Of a DNA stretch of 64,000 nt, positions 53,680 to 62,987 are shown piece after piece. Each line of letters begins with the position of its first letter. Positions within the stretch are counted from its first letter, which is position 1. The DNA lies in the NCBI RefSeq assembly GCF_000422305.1, contig NZ_AULN01000014.1:62001-126000 (forward strand), given 5' to 3'. Source of the stretch: Luteimonas mephitis DSM 12574. Its GTDB lineage: Bacteria > Pseudomonadota > Gammaproteobacteria > Xanthomonadales > Xanthomonadaceae. Below the pieces are notes generated by a model, which saw nothing but the letters and a program-made list of their open reading frames with translations, was not told the DNA's origin and searched no databases. A program made the position numbers and the translations under genes.

Positions 53680-55302
53680 ATGCTGCGTTACCTGCCTTAT
53701 GTCGCCAGCATCGCGCTGGCGCTGTTCTCGGCCTGGATGTCGCTGCGGCATCCGCAGTGGCGCTGGCCGCTGGGCATCTTCGGTGCGCTGGCGCTGCTCG
53801 GCACCTGGGACCTGCTGCAAACGCGCACCACGCTGCGCCGCAACTACCCGATCCTCGCGCACTTCCGCTATTTCCTCGAGTCGATCGGCCCCGAGATCCG
53901 CCAGTACTTCATCCAGGCCGACACCCAGGAAGTGCCGTTCTCGCGCCAGCAGCGCGCGCTGGTGTACCAGCGCGCGAAGAACGTGGTCGACGTGGTGCCG
54001 TTCGGCACCGAGCGCGACGTCTACGGCCAGCACTACGAATGGATCAACCATTCGCTGCTGCCTACGTCCATTCCTTCCCACGACTTCCGCCTGCGCATCG
54101 GTGCGGGCACCGCGCAGCCCTACGACGCCAGCGTCTTCAACATCTCGGCGATGAGCTTCGGCTCGCTGTCAGCCAATGCGATCCGCTCGCTCAACGCGGG
54201 GGCGAAGCGCGGCGGTTTCTACCACGACACCGGAGAGGGCTCGATCTCGCCCTACCACCGCGAGAACGGTGGCGACCTGGTCTGGGAGATCGGTTCCGGC
54301 TACTTCGGTTGCCGCGAGCAGGACGGGCGTTTCAGCGAGGAACGCTTCGCCGCCAATGCGCGCGACCCGCAGGTGAAGATGATCGAGGTCAAGCTGTCGC
54401 AGGGCGCCAAGCCCGGCCACGGCGGCGTGCTGCCCGGGCCCAAGGTCAGCGCCGAGATCGCCGCCACGCGCGGCGTGCCGGAAGGCGTGGAGTGCGTCTC
54501 GCCATCGCGGCATTCGGCGTTTTCCACGCCGGCGGGGCTGCTGGAATTCGTCGCCCGCCTGCGCGAGCTGTCGGGCGGCAAGCCGACCGGCTTCAAGTTG
54601 GCAATCGGTCATCCGTGGGAGTGGTTCGCGGTGGCCAAGGCGATGCAGGAAACCGGGATCCTTCCCGACTTCATCGTCGTCGACGGCGCCGAGGGCGGTA
54701 CCGGTGCGGCGCCGGCGGAGTTCATCGACCACGTCGGCGTGCCGATGCACGAGGCGCTGATGCTGGTGCACAACACCTTGGTGGGCATCGGCCTGCGCGA
54801 CCGGATCCGGATCGGCGCCGCCGGCAAGGTCACCAGCGCCTTCGACATCGCCCGCACCATGGCGATGGGCGCCGACTGGTGCAACGCAGGGCGTGGCTTC
54901 ATGTTCGCGCTGGGCTGCATCCAGTCGCTGAGCTGCCACACCGATCGCTGCCCCACCGGCATCGCCACCCAGGACCCTAAGCGCTGGCGCAAGCTGGACA
55001 CCGCGGACAAGTCGACGCGCGTGTTCCAGTTCCACGACAACACCCTCAAGGCGCTGCGCGACCTGCTGTGCGCCGCGGGGCTGGAGCACCCGCGCCAGCT
55101 GGGGCCGGAACATATCCTGCGCCGGGTCTCGCAGACCGAAGTGCGCTCGCTGGCGGCGCTTTACCGGTTCCTGGAGCCGGGTGAACTGCTCGAACGGATT
55201 CCGGAGCACGCCGTGTTCCGGAATTTCTGGTCGGTTGCGCGCAGCGACTCGTTTGCAGCCCCCGATCGCGTGCTGGCGATGCGCGAGGCGAAGGCGCGCT
55301 AG
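53680..55302 (+). CDS. FMN-binding glutamate synthase-like protein
   Basis: A 540-residue protein with two N-terminal membrane helices (LPYVASIALALFSAW and WPLGIFGALALLGTW) and a glutamate-synthase FMN barrel. NISAMSFGSLSANAIRSLNAG, HDTGEGSISPYHRENGGDLVWEIG (in part), GGVLPGPKVS and VDGAEGGTGAAP are the family flavin and substrate motifs. CIQSLSCHTDRCPTGIA gives the three cysteines of a [3Fe-4S] cluster. It lacks the glutaminase domain, so it resembles the archaeal-type stand-alone synthase domain; its substrate is uncertain. A start at 53647 is also possible. Confidence 0.85.
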   Translation: MLRYLPYVASIALALFSAWMSLRHPQWRWPLGIFGALALLGTWDLLQTRTTLRRNYPILAHFRYFLESIGPEIRQYFIQADTQEVPFSRQQRALVYQRAKNVVDVVPFGTERDVYGQHYEWINHSLLPTSIPSHDFRLRIGAGTAQPYDASVFNISAMSFGSLSANAIRSLNAGAKRGGFYHDTGEGSISPYHRENGGDLVWEIGSGYFGCREQDGRFSEERFAANARDPQVKMIEVKLSQGAKPGHGGVLPGPKVSAEIAATRGVPEGVECVSPSRHSAFSTPAGLLEFVARLRELSGGKPTGFKLAIGHPWEWFAVAKAMQETGILPDFIVVDGAEGGTGAAPAEFIDHVGVPMHEALMLVHNTLVGIGLRDRIRIGAAGKVTSAFDIARTMAMGADWCNAGRGFMFALGCIQSLSCHTDRCPTGIATQDPKRWRKLDTADKSTRVFQFHDNTLKALRDLLCAAGLEHPRQLGPEHILRRVSQTEVRSLAALYRFLEPGELLERIPEHAVFRNFWSVARSDSFAAPDRVLAMREAKAR

Positions 55303-55350
55303 CGAGCGCGGATTCGCGGGTCAGGCCATGTTCCCGGCGTCCCGGGTGCG

Positions 55351-55566
55351 TCAGCCGTGGCAGGCCATCAGCACGGTGTCTCCGCAGCGCAATCTCACCG
55401 TCACGCCGGTCGGACGGCCGGTGCGGCGGTAGCGGGCACCGGCCAGCTGTTCGGCGTGTTCCAGCGCCAGCAGCGGCGTCGGGTCCGGCGGCTCGTTGTT
55501 GCCGCTGGCCGTATGGACCACCCAGCCGCGGGCCGATTGCTCGATCGAGAACAGTTCGCGTTCCAC
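55351..55566 (-). CDS. small hypothetical protein (71 aa)
   Basis: A 71-residue soluble protein with a GTG start at 55566 that follows a textbook AGGAGG ribosome site six bases upstream. The sequence has the strand pattern FSIEQSARGWVVHTASG, a helix with LLALEHAEQLAGARYRR, and VTVRLRCGDTVLM near the end. No family is recognised. It lies 210 bp downstream of alr on the same strand and may share its transcript. Confidence 0.65.
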   Translation of the reverse strand: MERELFSIEQSARGWVVHTASGNNEPPDPTPLLALEHAEQLAGARYRRTGRPTGVTVRLRCGDTVLMACHG

Positions 55567-55776
55567 GAGTACCTCCTGGGAATGCCGGTCATGCAAGGGC
55601 CATGCACGCAAGTCTCGTGCCGTGCGCCGGGCCTCGCCAGCGGGGCGCGGGCGCGTGCCGGTGACGGGCAGGGGCAGGCAGGTGCCGGACAGCGTCGTCG
55701 ACTGGCGTCGCACGGGCCGGGACCGGGCGACCCGCGGAAGAGCTGAAGGCCACCGCAGGGGCGGCCAGCGTGTCCG

Positions 55777-56856
55777 CTAGTTTCCGCACTCCACCCGTGG
55801 CACGCGCTTGAGCCCGGCCAGCAGGCGATAGGGGCTGTTGCCGCTGTGCGCGGCGACATCTGCGACCGGGAGGCGGGGGCCCCACAGTTCGATGTCGCTG
55901 CCGAGCCCGGCACCGGGATGGTCGGTCAGGTCGACGGTCAGCATGTCCATCGACACGCGGCCGATCAGCTCGCCTGCGCGGCCGTCGATGACCACCGGCG
56001 TGCCCGAGGTGGCGTACTGCGGGTAGCCGTCGGCGTAGCCCGCCGCGACCACGCCCACGCGGGTGGGGCGGGTGGTGACGAAGGCGCCGCCGTAGCCGAT
56101 CGGCTCGCCCGCGGCCAGTTCGCGCACCGCGATGACCTTGGATTCGAGCGCCATCACCGCGCGCAGGGCCTCGGCCTCCGCGCAGGGTGCGTCGAGCGTG
56201 TGCGCGCCATAGAGCATCAGCCCCGGGCGCACCCAGTCGCGGCGCGTGCGCGGCCACGCCATCAGTGCCGCGGAGTTGGCGACGCTTGCCGGCGTGCCGG
56301 GCGGCAGCCGGGCCAGCGTCGCGTCGAAGGTCGCGAGCTGGTCGGAGGTGCCGGGATGGCCGAGCTCGTCGGCGCGCGAGAAATGGGTCATGGCGACCAT
56401 CCCGCCGATCCACGGCAGCGCGCGCACGCGGTTCCATGCATCGAGGTACTCACCAGGCGCGAGGCCGAGCCGGTGCATGCCCGAGTCGAGCTTCAGCCAG
56501 ACCTGCAGCGGGTGCTGCAGCGGGTGGCGCTCGAGGGCTTCGACCTGCCACGGCGATGCGACCACGGGCCACAGCGCATGGCGTTCGATCAGGGGCAGTT
56601 CGCCGGCATCGAAGAACCCCTCCAGCAGCACGATCGGCGCGCGGATGCCGGCTTCGCGCAATTCCAGCGCCTCCTCGATGCAGGCCACGCCGAAGCCGTC
56701 GGCTTCGCCGTCGAGCGTGCGCGCGCAGGCGATGGCGCCATGGCCGTAGGCGTCGGCCTTGACCACGGCCAGCGCCTTGCCGCCGCCGAGCGCGCGCGCA
56801 TGGCGGTAGTTGTGGCGCAGTGCGTCGAGGTGGATGCGGGCTCGGGTGGGGCGCAT
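55777..56856 (-). CDS. alr: alanine racemase
   Basis: A 359-residue PLP enzyme that interconverts L- and D-alanine. K33 in [11 protein letters not shown] binds PLP, and Y255 in EPIGYGGAF is the second catalytic base. HFSRADE and [11 protein letters not shown] are further family blocks. It starts 5 bp after dadA on the same strand, so it is probably the catabolic DadX-type racemase that feeds D-alanine to DadA. Confidence 0.94.
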   Translation of the reverse strand: MRPTRARIHLDALRHNYRHARALGGGKALAVVKADAYGHGAIACARTLDGEADGFGVACIEEALELREAGIRAPIVLLEGFFDAGELPLIERHALWPVVASPWQVEALERHPLQHPLQVWLKLDSGMHRLGLAPGEYLDAWNRVRALPWIGGMVAMTHFSRADELGHPGTSDQLATFDATLARLPPGTPASVANSAALMAWPRTRRDWVRPGLMLYGAHTLDAPCAEAEALRAVMALESKVIAVRELAAGEPIGYGGAFVTTRPTRVGVVAAGYADGYPQYATSGTPVVIDGRAGELIGRVSMDMLTVDLTDHPGAGLGSDIELWGPRLPVADVAAHSGNSPYRLLAGLKRVPRVECGN

Positions 56857-56861
56857 GGCGG

Positions 56862-58148
56862 TCAGCGCAGGCCGGCGGGGGCCGGCGGCCAGGGGCGATC
56901 GTAACGCGAGATGTCGAGGCCCTCGGTATCGATCGCCGGCGTGCGGCCGTCGACCAGGTCGGCTAGGTAGCGAGCGGAGCCGCAGGCCATCGTCCAGCCA
57001 AGCGTGCCGTGTCCGGTGTTGAGCAGCAGGTTGCGGTACCTGGTCGCGCCGACCACCGGTGGGCCATCCGGCGTGGACGGACGCAGGCCGGCCCAGAACT
57101 CGGCCGCGGCGAGGTCGCCGCCCTCCGGATACAGGCTGCGCACCACCATTTCCAGGGTTTCGCGGCGGCGCTGCGGCAGCGACAGGTCGTAGCCGGACAC
57201 TTCCGCCATGCCGCCGACGCGGATGCGCTGGTCGAAGCGGGTGATCGCGACCTTGTAGCTCTCGTCGAGCACGGTCGAGACCGGCGCCATGTCCGGGCGG
57301 GTGATCGGGATGGTCAGCGAATAGCCCTTGAGCGGGTACACGGGCAGCCGGATGCCGACCGGCGCCAGCAGGCGTGGCGACCAGCTGCCCAGCGCGACGA
57401 CGTAGCGGTTGGCGCCCTCCGCCTTGCCGCCGATGCGGACGCCTTCGATGCGGTCGCCATCGGCCAGCAGCGCGTCGATGGGCTTGCCGTAGCGGAATTC
57501 CACGCCCGCGGCGGCGGCCATCGCGGCGAGCTTCGTCGTGAACATGTGGCAGTCGCCGGTTTCATCGCCGGGCAGCCGCAGTGCGCCGGCCAGCGTATCG
57601 GCGACGCCCGCAAGTGCGGGCTCGACGCGCACCACGCCGGCGCGGTCCAGCACTTCGTAGGGCACGTTGTAATCGCGCAGGATCGCGATGTCCTTCGCCG
57701 CGCCGTCGAGCTGCGCCTGGGTGCGGAACAGCTGCGTGGTGCCCAGGGTGCGCTGCTCATAGGCGATGCCGGTGTCGCGGCGCAGTTCCTCGAGGCAGTC
57801 GCGGCTGTACTCGGCCAGCCGCACCATGCGCGCCTTGCTGATCGCATAGCGCTGGTTGGTGCAGTTGCGCAGCATCTGCCACAGCCAGCGATACTGCGCC
57901 GGGTCGGCGGTCGGCCTGATCGCCAGCGGCGCGTGCCGCGACAGCAGCCAGCCGATGGCCTTGGCCGGGATGCCCGGCGCGGGCCACGGAGATGCATAGC
58001 CGGGCGAAACCTGGCCGGCATTGGCGAAGCTGGTTTCCATCGCCGGCCCCGGCTCGCGGTCGACCACGACAACCTCATGTCCCTGCTGGCGCAGGTACCA
58101 GGCGCTGGTCACGCCAATCACGCCCGAACCCAGGATCAGGATGCGCAT
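56862..58148 (-). CDS. dadA: D-amino acid dehydrogenase
   Basis: A 428-residue FAD enzyme at the inner membrane that deaminates D-alanine and passes electrons to quinone. FAD binding is shown by [17 protein letters not shown] at the N-terminus and by [16 protein letters not shown] near the end. [13 protein letters not shown] is the DadA-specific block. It is divergent from an Lrp-type regulator 149 bp away, which is the usual control for dad genes, and forms an operon with alr. Confidence 0.95.
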   Translation of the reverse strand: MRILILGSGVIGVTSAWYLRQQGHEVVVVDREPGPAMETSFANAGQVSPGYASPWPAPGIPAKAIGWLLSRHAPLAIRPTADPAQYRWLWQMLRNCTNQRYAISKARMVRLAEYSRDCLEELRRDTGIAYEQRTLGTTQLFRTQAQLDGAAKDIAILRDYNVPYEVLDRAGVVRVEPALAGVADTLAGALRLPGDETGDCHMFTTKLAAMAAAAGVEFRYGKPIDALLADGDRIEGVRIGGKAEGANRYVVALGSWSPRLLAPVGIRLPVYPLKGYSLTIPITRPDMAPVSTVLDESYKVAITRFDQRIRVGGMAEVSGYDLSLPQRRRETLEMVVRSLYPEGGDLAAAEFWAGLRPSTPDGPPVVGATRYRNLLLNTGHGTLGWTMACGSARYLADLVDGRTPAIDTEGLDISRYDRPWPPAPAGLR

Positions 58149-58297
58149 TGCGTTGCCTCGGAAGCAGGCCGGCGGGCGTCAGCCCTGCACAGGCGATTCA
58201 AGGAATGCACCAGTATAAGAGGCGGTATGTGGTGAATATCACCAACTTCAGCCAGCCAGGCAGGTAATATTCCTGCACCTGCACCCGGTAACAGGCC
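58149..58297. promoter_or_regulatory. divergent lrp-dadA control region
   Basis: A relatively AT-rich 149-bp gap. The dyad GGTGAATATCACC (58231-58243) may be a regulator site. A -10-like TATACT for dadA lies on the minus strand at 58212-58217, and a TAATAT for lrp on the plus strand at 58265-58270. Control by the adjacent Lrp protein is inferred from gene order, not from a known consensus. Confidence 0.5.
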
Positions 58298-58771
58298 ATG
58301 AAGGCGAAGGAACTCGACCGGATCGACCGCAAGATCCTGCGCATCCTGCAGCAGGAAGGACGGATTCCGTTCACCGAACTGGGCGAACGCGTCGGCCTGT
58401 CCACCACCCCGTGCACCGAGCGCGTGCGCAGGCTCGAACGCGACGGCGTGATCACCGGCTACCACGCGAGGCTGGCGCCCTCGGCGGTCAAGGCCAGCCT
58501 GCTGGTGTTCGTGGAGATCGGCCTGGCCTACAAGTCCGGGGACATCTTCGAGGAATTCCGCCGCGCCGCGCTCAGGCTGCCGAACGTGCTGGAATGCCAC
58601 CTCGTCTCGGGCGATTTCGACTACCTGATCAAGGCCCGCATCTCGGAAATGGCCTCGTACCGCAAGCTGCTGGGCAGCACATTGCTGACGCTACCGCACG
58701 TGCGCGAGTCGAAGAGCTACATCGTCATGGAGGAGATCAAGGAGACCCTGGAACTGCCGCTGGCGGACTGA
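58298..58771 (+). CDS. lrp: Lrp/AsnC family transcriptional regulator
   Basis: A 157-residue regulator. The N-terminal helix-turn-helix is ELGERVGLSTTPCTERVRRLERDGVI (in part, residues 28-50). A RAM ligand-binding domain follows, with LECHLVSGDFDYLIKARI. Its position, divergent from dadA, suggests that it responds to alanine or leucine and activates dadA-alr. Its stop is followed by a strong hairpin. Confidence 0.93.
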   Translation: MKAKELDRIDRKILRILQQEGRIPFTELGERVGLSTTPCTERVRRLERDGVITGYHARLAPSAVKASLLVFVEIGLAYKSGDIFEEFRRAALRLPNVLECHLVSGDFDYLIKARISEMASYRKLLGSTLLTLPHVRESKSYIVMEEIKETLELPLAD

Positions 58772-58806
58772 GCCGCGCGGCCGGCATTCCATGCGGGCGT
58801 CCGCAC

Positions 58807-58845
58807 AACGACGAAGGCCACCCGGTAAAGGTGGCCTTCGTCGTT
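58807..58845. terminator. bidirectional hairpin between lrp and tRNA-Val
   Basis: The perfect 16-bp arms AACGACGAAGGCCACC and GGTGGCCTTCGTCGTT surround a 7-base loop. It lies between the converging lrp gene and tRNA-Val, but the flanking T-tracts are weak. Confidence 0.7.
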
Positions 58846-58853
58846 GACGTCTT

Positions 58854-58928
58854 TGGTGGGCGGTACAAGGTTCGAACTTGTGACCCTTGCCGTGTGAAGG
58901 CAATGCTCTACCGCTGAGCTAACCGCCC
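58854..58928 (-). tRNA. tRNA-Val (CAC)
   Basis: On the minus strand the acceptor GGGCGGT pairs with ACCGCCC, followed by A and an encoded CCA. The D-arm is AGCTCAGCGGTAGAGC. The anticodon arm TTGCCTTCACACGGCAA gives CAC, and the T-arm has GTTCGAAC. Confidence 0.95.
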
Positions 58929-59035
58929 GGATCGGGCGCGAAGTTTACTTGGACGGGGACGGGATTGCCAACCCTGGCCGGCAGTCTCGCGGGTCTCCGC
59001 TTGCCATGGCGCTTCTCGGCAGGGTGGGGCCGGAT

Positions 59036-60655
59036 TCATCGCGGCGGCGAGGGCAGGGGCTTGTCGACCGGGATCGGCAACCACAGATGCAGCCGGTGCC
59101 GTGGCATGCCGGAGTCCGGGTTGAAGCGGTAGTCGGCGCCGATGGCGTCGGCGCGGTCGCGGATGTTGAGCAGGCCGCGGCCCGGGCGCTCGGGGTCGAT
59201 GGCGATCGGGCCGAACTGGTCTTCGATTTCCAGCGTCAATTCGGCGGCGACCGTGGTCGGGACCAGGGTCAGGCGGACGTGCATGCGTCCGCCGCAGCCG
59301 TGGCGGGCGCCGTTGGTCGCGGCTTCCTGGCAGATCCGGTACAGCGCCGAGGCGATGTTGTCGGGCAGGTCATCGACCCGACCCTGGACGCGGCTGGTGT
59401 AGAGCACGCCGCGGTCGCGCAGCAGTTCGGCGAACGGGCCTTCAGCGATGGCGCGCGCGAGGCCGAAGCGGTCGAGCACCGCCGGGTGCAGTTCGTTGAT
59501 CACCTCGCGCAGGTGGCCGTGGGCGCTGGTCACCAGGTTGCTGATCGAGGCCAGGCCTTCGAGCACGGCCGGATTGGTGGCGGTGAGCTCGACGATCCGC
59601 AGGCGGGTGGCGATGGCGGTCATGTCCTGGCCGATCTGGTCGTGCAGTTCGACGCCGATGCGTCGCCGCTCCTGCTCCTGCAGCGCGGCCATGCGGTTGG
59701 CCGCGCGGGCAAGTTCCGCGCTGCGGCCGCGCAGCGTACGCACGATTTCATCCATTTCGATGCGCTTGTTCCGCAGGGCCTCGGTCACGACGCCCAGCAG
59801 GAGCACCGCGCAGCCGACCATCGCCATCAGCAGCGGAAGCTGGCCGGGTCGCAGCGTGGTCACCATGGGGAGGCGCGCGCCGACGATGGCCAGGCACAAC
59901 AGCCCGTAGGCAACCGTGGCGGGCCGCCAGCCGTAGCGGTAAGCGATGAGGAACAGCGGCAGCAGCGCCATCGCCAGCGGATACACCGGCGCCTCGATGA
60001 CGGGCAGCAGCGCCAGCGCCAGCACGATCAGCGCAGGCGCCAGTGCAACGCCATAGGCAAGCAGCTCGGGCCATGGGCGGCGTGCTGGCCCGGACTGGTC
60101 CGCCAGCACCAGCATGATCGGCACCACCAGCACGACGCCGGCGAAGTCCCCGAGCGCAAACGACACCAGCATCGAGGGCAGGCCGCTGGCCAAGGTGCCA
60201 TCGTCGTTAAGGTCGATCCCGGTGAGCAGGATGCTGTTGAACACCGCGGCGACGAATCCCACCGCCAGCAGCCGCGGCAACGCCCTGTGGCTCGCGGTAC
60301 CACGGCCGTGGCGGCCGATGCCGCGCAGCACGACCGCGTAGATGCACCAGGGCAGGGCCGCGCCGACCAGCAGTGCCGGAATGGATGAATAGAGATCCAG
60401 CGCACGACCCATGACCAGCAGCGTGGCGATTTCGAGCACGGCCATCGCCGGCCACAACCGTCGCGGCAGGAGCCACAGCGTGCCAAGGCGCAGCCCGGCG
60501 GGCAGGAACCAGAAGATCCCGGAGATCGCGAACAGTCCCGGCCAGGCGAGCGGGTAAAGCGCCAGCCAGATCAGCGCGGGTCGACGCCACCATGACGATT
60601 GCGCTTCAATGGCCGCGTTTTCCGATGCGTCCCGGGGCAAATTCGATGTCGACAC
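59036..60655 (-). CDS. membrane sensor histidine kinase (UhpB-like, MASE1 plus HisKA_3)
   Basis: A kinase of up to 539 residues. An N-terminal MASE1-like region of about eight membrane helices (28-292) is followed by a HisKA_3 dimerisation domain with H338 in GVELHDQIGQD, then an ATPase domain with the N-box CQEAATNGARHG and the GRGLLNIRDRA loop. This is the layout of UhpB. The start is uncertain: the frame opens with GTG at 60655 or TTG at 60640, and no ATG precedes the first helix. It is divergent from, and 5'-overlaps, its likely partner response regulator. Confidence 0.82.
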   Translation of the reverse strand: MSTSNLPRDASENAAIEAQSSWWRRPALIWLALYPLAWPGLFAISGIFWFLPAGLRLGTLWLLPRRLWPAMAVLEIATLLVMGRALDLYSSIPALLVGAALPWCIYAVVLRGIGRHGRGTASHRALPRLLAVGFVAAVFNSILLTGIDLNDDGTLASGLPSMLVSFALGDFAGVVLVVPIMLVLADQSGPARRPWPELLAYGVALAPALIVLALALLPVIEAPVYPLAMALLPLFLIAYRYGWRPATVAYGLLCLAIVGARLPMVTTLRPGQLPLLMAMVGCAVLLLGVVTEALRNKRIEMDEIVRTLRGRSAELARAANRMAALQEQERRRIGVELHDQIGQDMTAIATRLRIVELTATNPAVLEGLASISNLVTSAHGHLREVINELHPAVLDRFGLARAIAEGPFAELLRDRGVLYTSRVQGRVDDLPDNIASALYRICQEAATNGARHGCGGRMHVRLTLVPTTVAAELTLEIEDQFGPIAIDPERPGRGLLNIRDRADAIGADYRFNPDSGMPRHRLHLWLPIPVDKPLPSPPR

Positions 60656-61284
60656 TGCGTATTGTCCTGGTCGATGACCATCCTATCGTGCGATCCGGCT
60701 TCCGCCAGCTGCTTGAACTCGAGCCGGGCTGGTCGGTGATCGCCGAGGTTGGCAGCGCGCAGGAGCTGGCGGCCTGGATGCTGCAGTCCACCTGCGACGT
60801 GCTGGTGCTCGATCTCTCGCTGCCCGATGGTGACGGGCTGGTCATGCTGCGTCACCTGTTGGCCCAGCGGCCGGATCTGGCGATCGTGGTGCTGACCATG
60901 CACGACGGCGCGCTGTACGTGCAAGACGCGATCGCCGCGGGTGCGCGCGGCTATGTCACCAAGAGCTCGGCGCCGGACGAGCTGGTCGATGCGATCCGCG
61001 CAGTGGGTCGTGGCGAAACCTACCTGGGCACGGACGTGCGCGATTATGACGGCGCGGTCTCGGAAGACAGCCAGGGTGCGCTGCCGGAGCTGACTTCGCG
61101 CGAAGCGCAGGTGTTCCTGCTGCTGGCCCGCGGGCATTCGGTTGCGCGGGTGGCGGCCACCATCGGCATCAATTCCAAGACCGCGTATGCGCATCGCACC
61201 AACATCTACGCCAAGCTGCGGCTCGACTCGGACCACGAGTTGCGGCTGCTGGCCATGAAGCGGGGATTGATCGGGCGGGCGTGA
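60646..61284 (+). CDS. NarL/FixJ-type response regulator (UhpA-like)
   Basis: A 212-residue regulator. The receiver domain has the acidic pair D10/D11, phospho-acceptor D56 in VLVLDLSLPDGDG, and the K of GYVTKSSAPDELV. A LuxR-type helix-turn-helix follows (LTSREAQVFLLLARGHSVAR and INSKTAYAHRTNIYAKL). It should be phosphorylated by the adjacent HisKA_3 kinase. Its start codon lies within the kinase frame as called, so one of the two starts, or the promoter layout, is unusual. Confidence 0.92.
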   Translation: MSTLRIVLVDDHPIVRSGFRQLLELEPGWSVIAEVGSAQELAAWMLQSTCDVLVLDLSLPDGDGLVMLRHLLAQRPDLAIVVLTMHDGALYVQDAIAAGARGYVTKSSAPDELVDAIRAVGRGETYLGTDVRDYDGAVSEDSQGALPELTSREAQVFLLLARGHSVARVAATIGINSKTAYAHRTNIYAKLRLDSDHELRLLAMKRGLIGRA

Positions 61285-61312
61285 GGCGGTCCATCCATCA
61301 ACCCAACACCAT

Positions 61313-61391
61313 GCAGGAGCGGCCCACGGCCGCGAGCTCTTCTTTCGCCTGCATCGGAGTCGAAAAGCTCGCGACCATGGGCCGCTCCTGC
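61313..61391. repeat. inverted REP pair, GCAGGAGCGGCCC family
   Basis: The left arm GCAGGAGCGGCCCACGGCCG and the right arm ending GGGCCGCTCCTGC (61364-61391) are inverted copies around a 25-bp loop. Another single unit (GCAGGAGCGCACCTGGGCGC) is at 61429-61450. It fills the gap between the response regulator and the convergent TPR-type gene. Confidence 0.75.
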
Positions 61392-61463
61392 AGGGGCGAG
61401 GCCGCCCGTTCACCGATCACGCCGACGCGCAGGAGCGCACCTGGGCGCGACCGTCGAACTGGC

Positions 61464-62315
61464 CTATTCCAGCTGCGATTTTGCATACGCCGCGTCCAGC
61501 GCCTCCATCGCATCGCGCGGCTTGAGCTTCGCCGCGTTCTCGTAGGCCGCGGCGGCCTCGTCTTCCTTCTTGTCGCCGTGCAGCAGCATCAGCACGTTGC
61601 CGTGCTCGATGTGGGCGATCGGCGAATCAGGAGTGAGCTTGAGCGCGGTCTTGATGTGCGACTCGGCCTCGGCCGCCTTGGCGCCGTAGGTCAGGCCGCC
61701 GATCATCGCGCCGATCTTGCCGATGATCTCGGCGTGGTACAGCGCCAGCGCCGTGTGGGCTTCGGCGTGCTTCGGCGCCAGCTCCAGGGCCGTGTCCAGT
61801 GACTCGCGCACCTTGCCGGCGATGCCCTGCTTGAGCGCCTTGGCGATCGACAGCCCCTGGCTGTAGCGACCCAGAGCGAAGGCATGGCGATAGTGGCTGT
61901 TGGCTTCATCCGGCAGCGCCTTGATCGCGGCTTCGGCGAGCTTCGCGGCCAGTTCAAGGCGCCTGAGCTTTTCCGCGTCGTCGTCGACCAGGTAGGTGGC
62001 GTGGATGCCGAGTGCCTTGGACGCCACCGACGCGCCTACCGCGCCAAGCGCGTTGCCGGCATCGAACGCGGCCTTGAAGTCGCCGTGGTGGAAGTCGCGC
62101 CAGGCATCCTGCAGCGCAGTGGCCAGCGCGGCCGCGTTGAGCTTCGGTGCCGCCTTGCCGGCGGCCTTGAGCAGCGCGGCGGCGCGCTTGTCGTCGGGGA
62201 AGGGCTCGCAGTCGCCGGCATGCAGCTTCGGCCACGCCTTCTTCAGCGCATCGCCGGCGTAGGCATAGGCCATGGCGTCGTGGGGAAAGGCGGCCCATGA
62301 TGATTTCGAAGCCAT
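61464..62315 (-). CDS. TPR-like cytoplasmic protein
   Basis: A 283-residue soluble, alanine- and lysine-rich helical protein. The second half contains TPR-like pairs (ESLDTALELAPKHAEAHTAL, AESHIKTALKLTPDSPIAHI, AYENAAKLKPRDAMEALDAA). The first half (residues 1-130) is also helical but without a recognised family. It has no signal peptide. The start at 62315 has an AGGAAG site. It probably acts as a scaffold; partner unknown. Confidence 0.75.
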   Translation of the reverse strand: MASKSSWAAFPHDAMAYAYAGDALKKAWPKLHAGDCEPFPDDKRAAALLKAAGKAAPKLNAAALATALQDAWRDFHHGDFKAAFDAGNALGAVGASVASKALGIHATYLVDDDAEKLRRLELAAKLAEAAIKALPDEANSHYRHAFALGRYSQGLSIAKALKQGIAGKVRESLDTALELAPKHAEAHTALALYHAEIIGKIGAMIGGLTYGAKAAEAESHIKTALKLTPDSPIAHIEHGNVLMLLHGDKKEDEAAAAYENAAKLKPRDAMEALDAAYAKSQLE

Positions 62316-62558
62316 GATCGCTTCCTGTCTGATCGGTGCAGCGAGCATTGCCCGGCGCGGACCGGCTGGCAAGGGGGAAAGCGCCCGGCTGGCGTGGTCG
62401 TGCGCGGTTTCCCCGGATGGCCGGGGAGAGGTTTGCCCGCGTCCCTGCAGCCAGCCGACGCTTTCGCGCGAGAGCGCCCGATAGTGTGTTTGCTCCACCG
62501 CGACATCGCAGTCTGGTCGCCGGAAAGCGGCCGTTCGGTCGCTCGCAGGAGTGATGAA

Positions 62559-62987
62559 ATGGCAGTCGGGAAATCCACGTCCAAGGGCAAGCAGACCAAC
62601 CTGCGCCACCTGTGGCTGGCGTCGTTGGGCGCGACGGTCGTGACGCGTCGCAGCGCGCGCGAAGCCGGTGCTCGTGCCATCAGCGAGGCCCGCAGGCTGC
62701 GTGACCGCGCAGTCGGCATGGTTGACGACGCGGCCGCGATTGCGCGCGGCGGGCTGGCAACCGTGCGCGAGCAGGCCGCGCCGATGCTCGGGCAGGTTGC
62801 AGCGCGCGTCGGGCGGGGGCTTGCGCCGGTACTCGAGCGCGTCGGTCGCGCGCCGAAGAAGTCGGTGGCTGGCAAGCCGAAGGCGCGTCGTGCGGCCCAC
62901 AAGCCGGCCGCAAGGAAGAAGCCCACGCCGCGGCCGGCGTCGGCACGCAAGCAGGCCGAGCGGCGCGTCGCCGGCAAGGGGCGCTGA
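62559..62987 (+). CDS. phasin-like protein with basic histone H1-like tail
   Basis: A 142-residue basic protein. Residues 15-95 form an amphipathic helix that opens with LRHLWLASLGATVV, like the start of phasin (PhaF/PhaI) domains. Residues 97-142 are rich in Lys, Ala, Pro and Arg (KPKARRAAHKPAARKKPTPR), like histone H1 or the PhaF tail. It might bind polyhydroxyalkanoate granules and DNA. No pha gene is nearby, so a purely nucleoid role is also possible. An AGGAG site precedes the ATG. Confidence 0.65.
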   Translation: MAVGKSTSKGKQTNLRHLWLASLGATVVTRRSAREAGARAISEARRLRDRAVGMVDDAAAIARGGLATVREQAAPMLGQVAARVGRGLAPVLERVGRAPKKSVAGKPKARRAAHKPAARKKPTPRPASARKQAERRVAGKGR

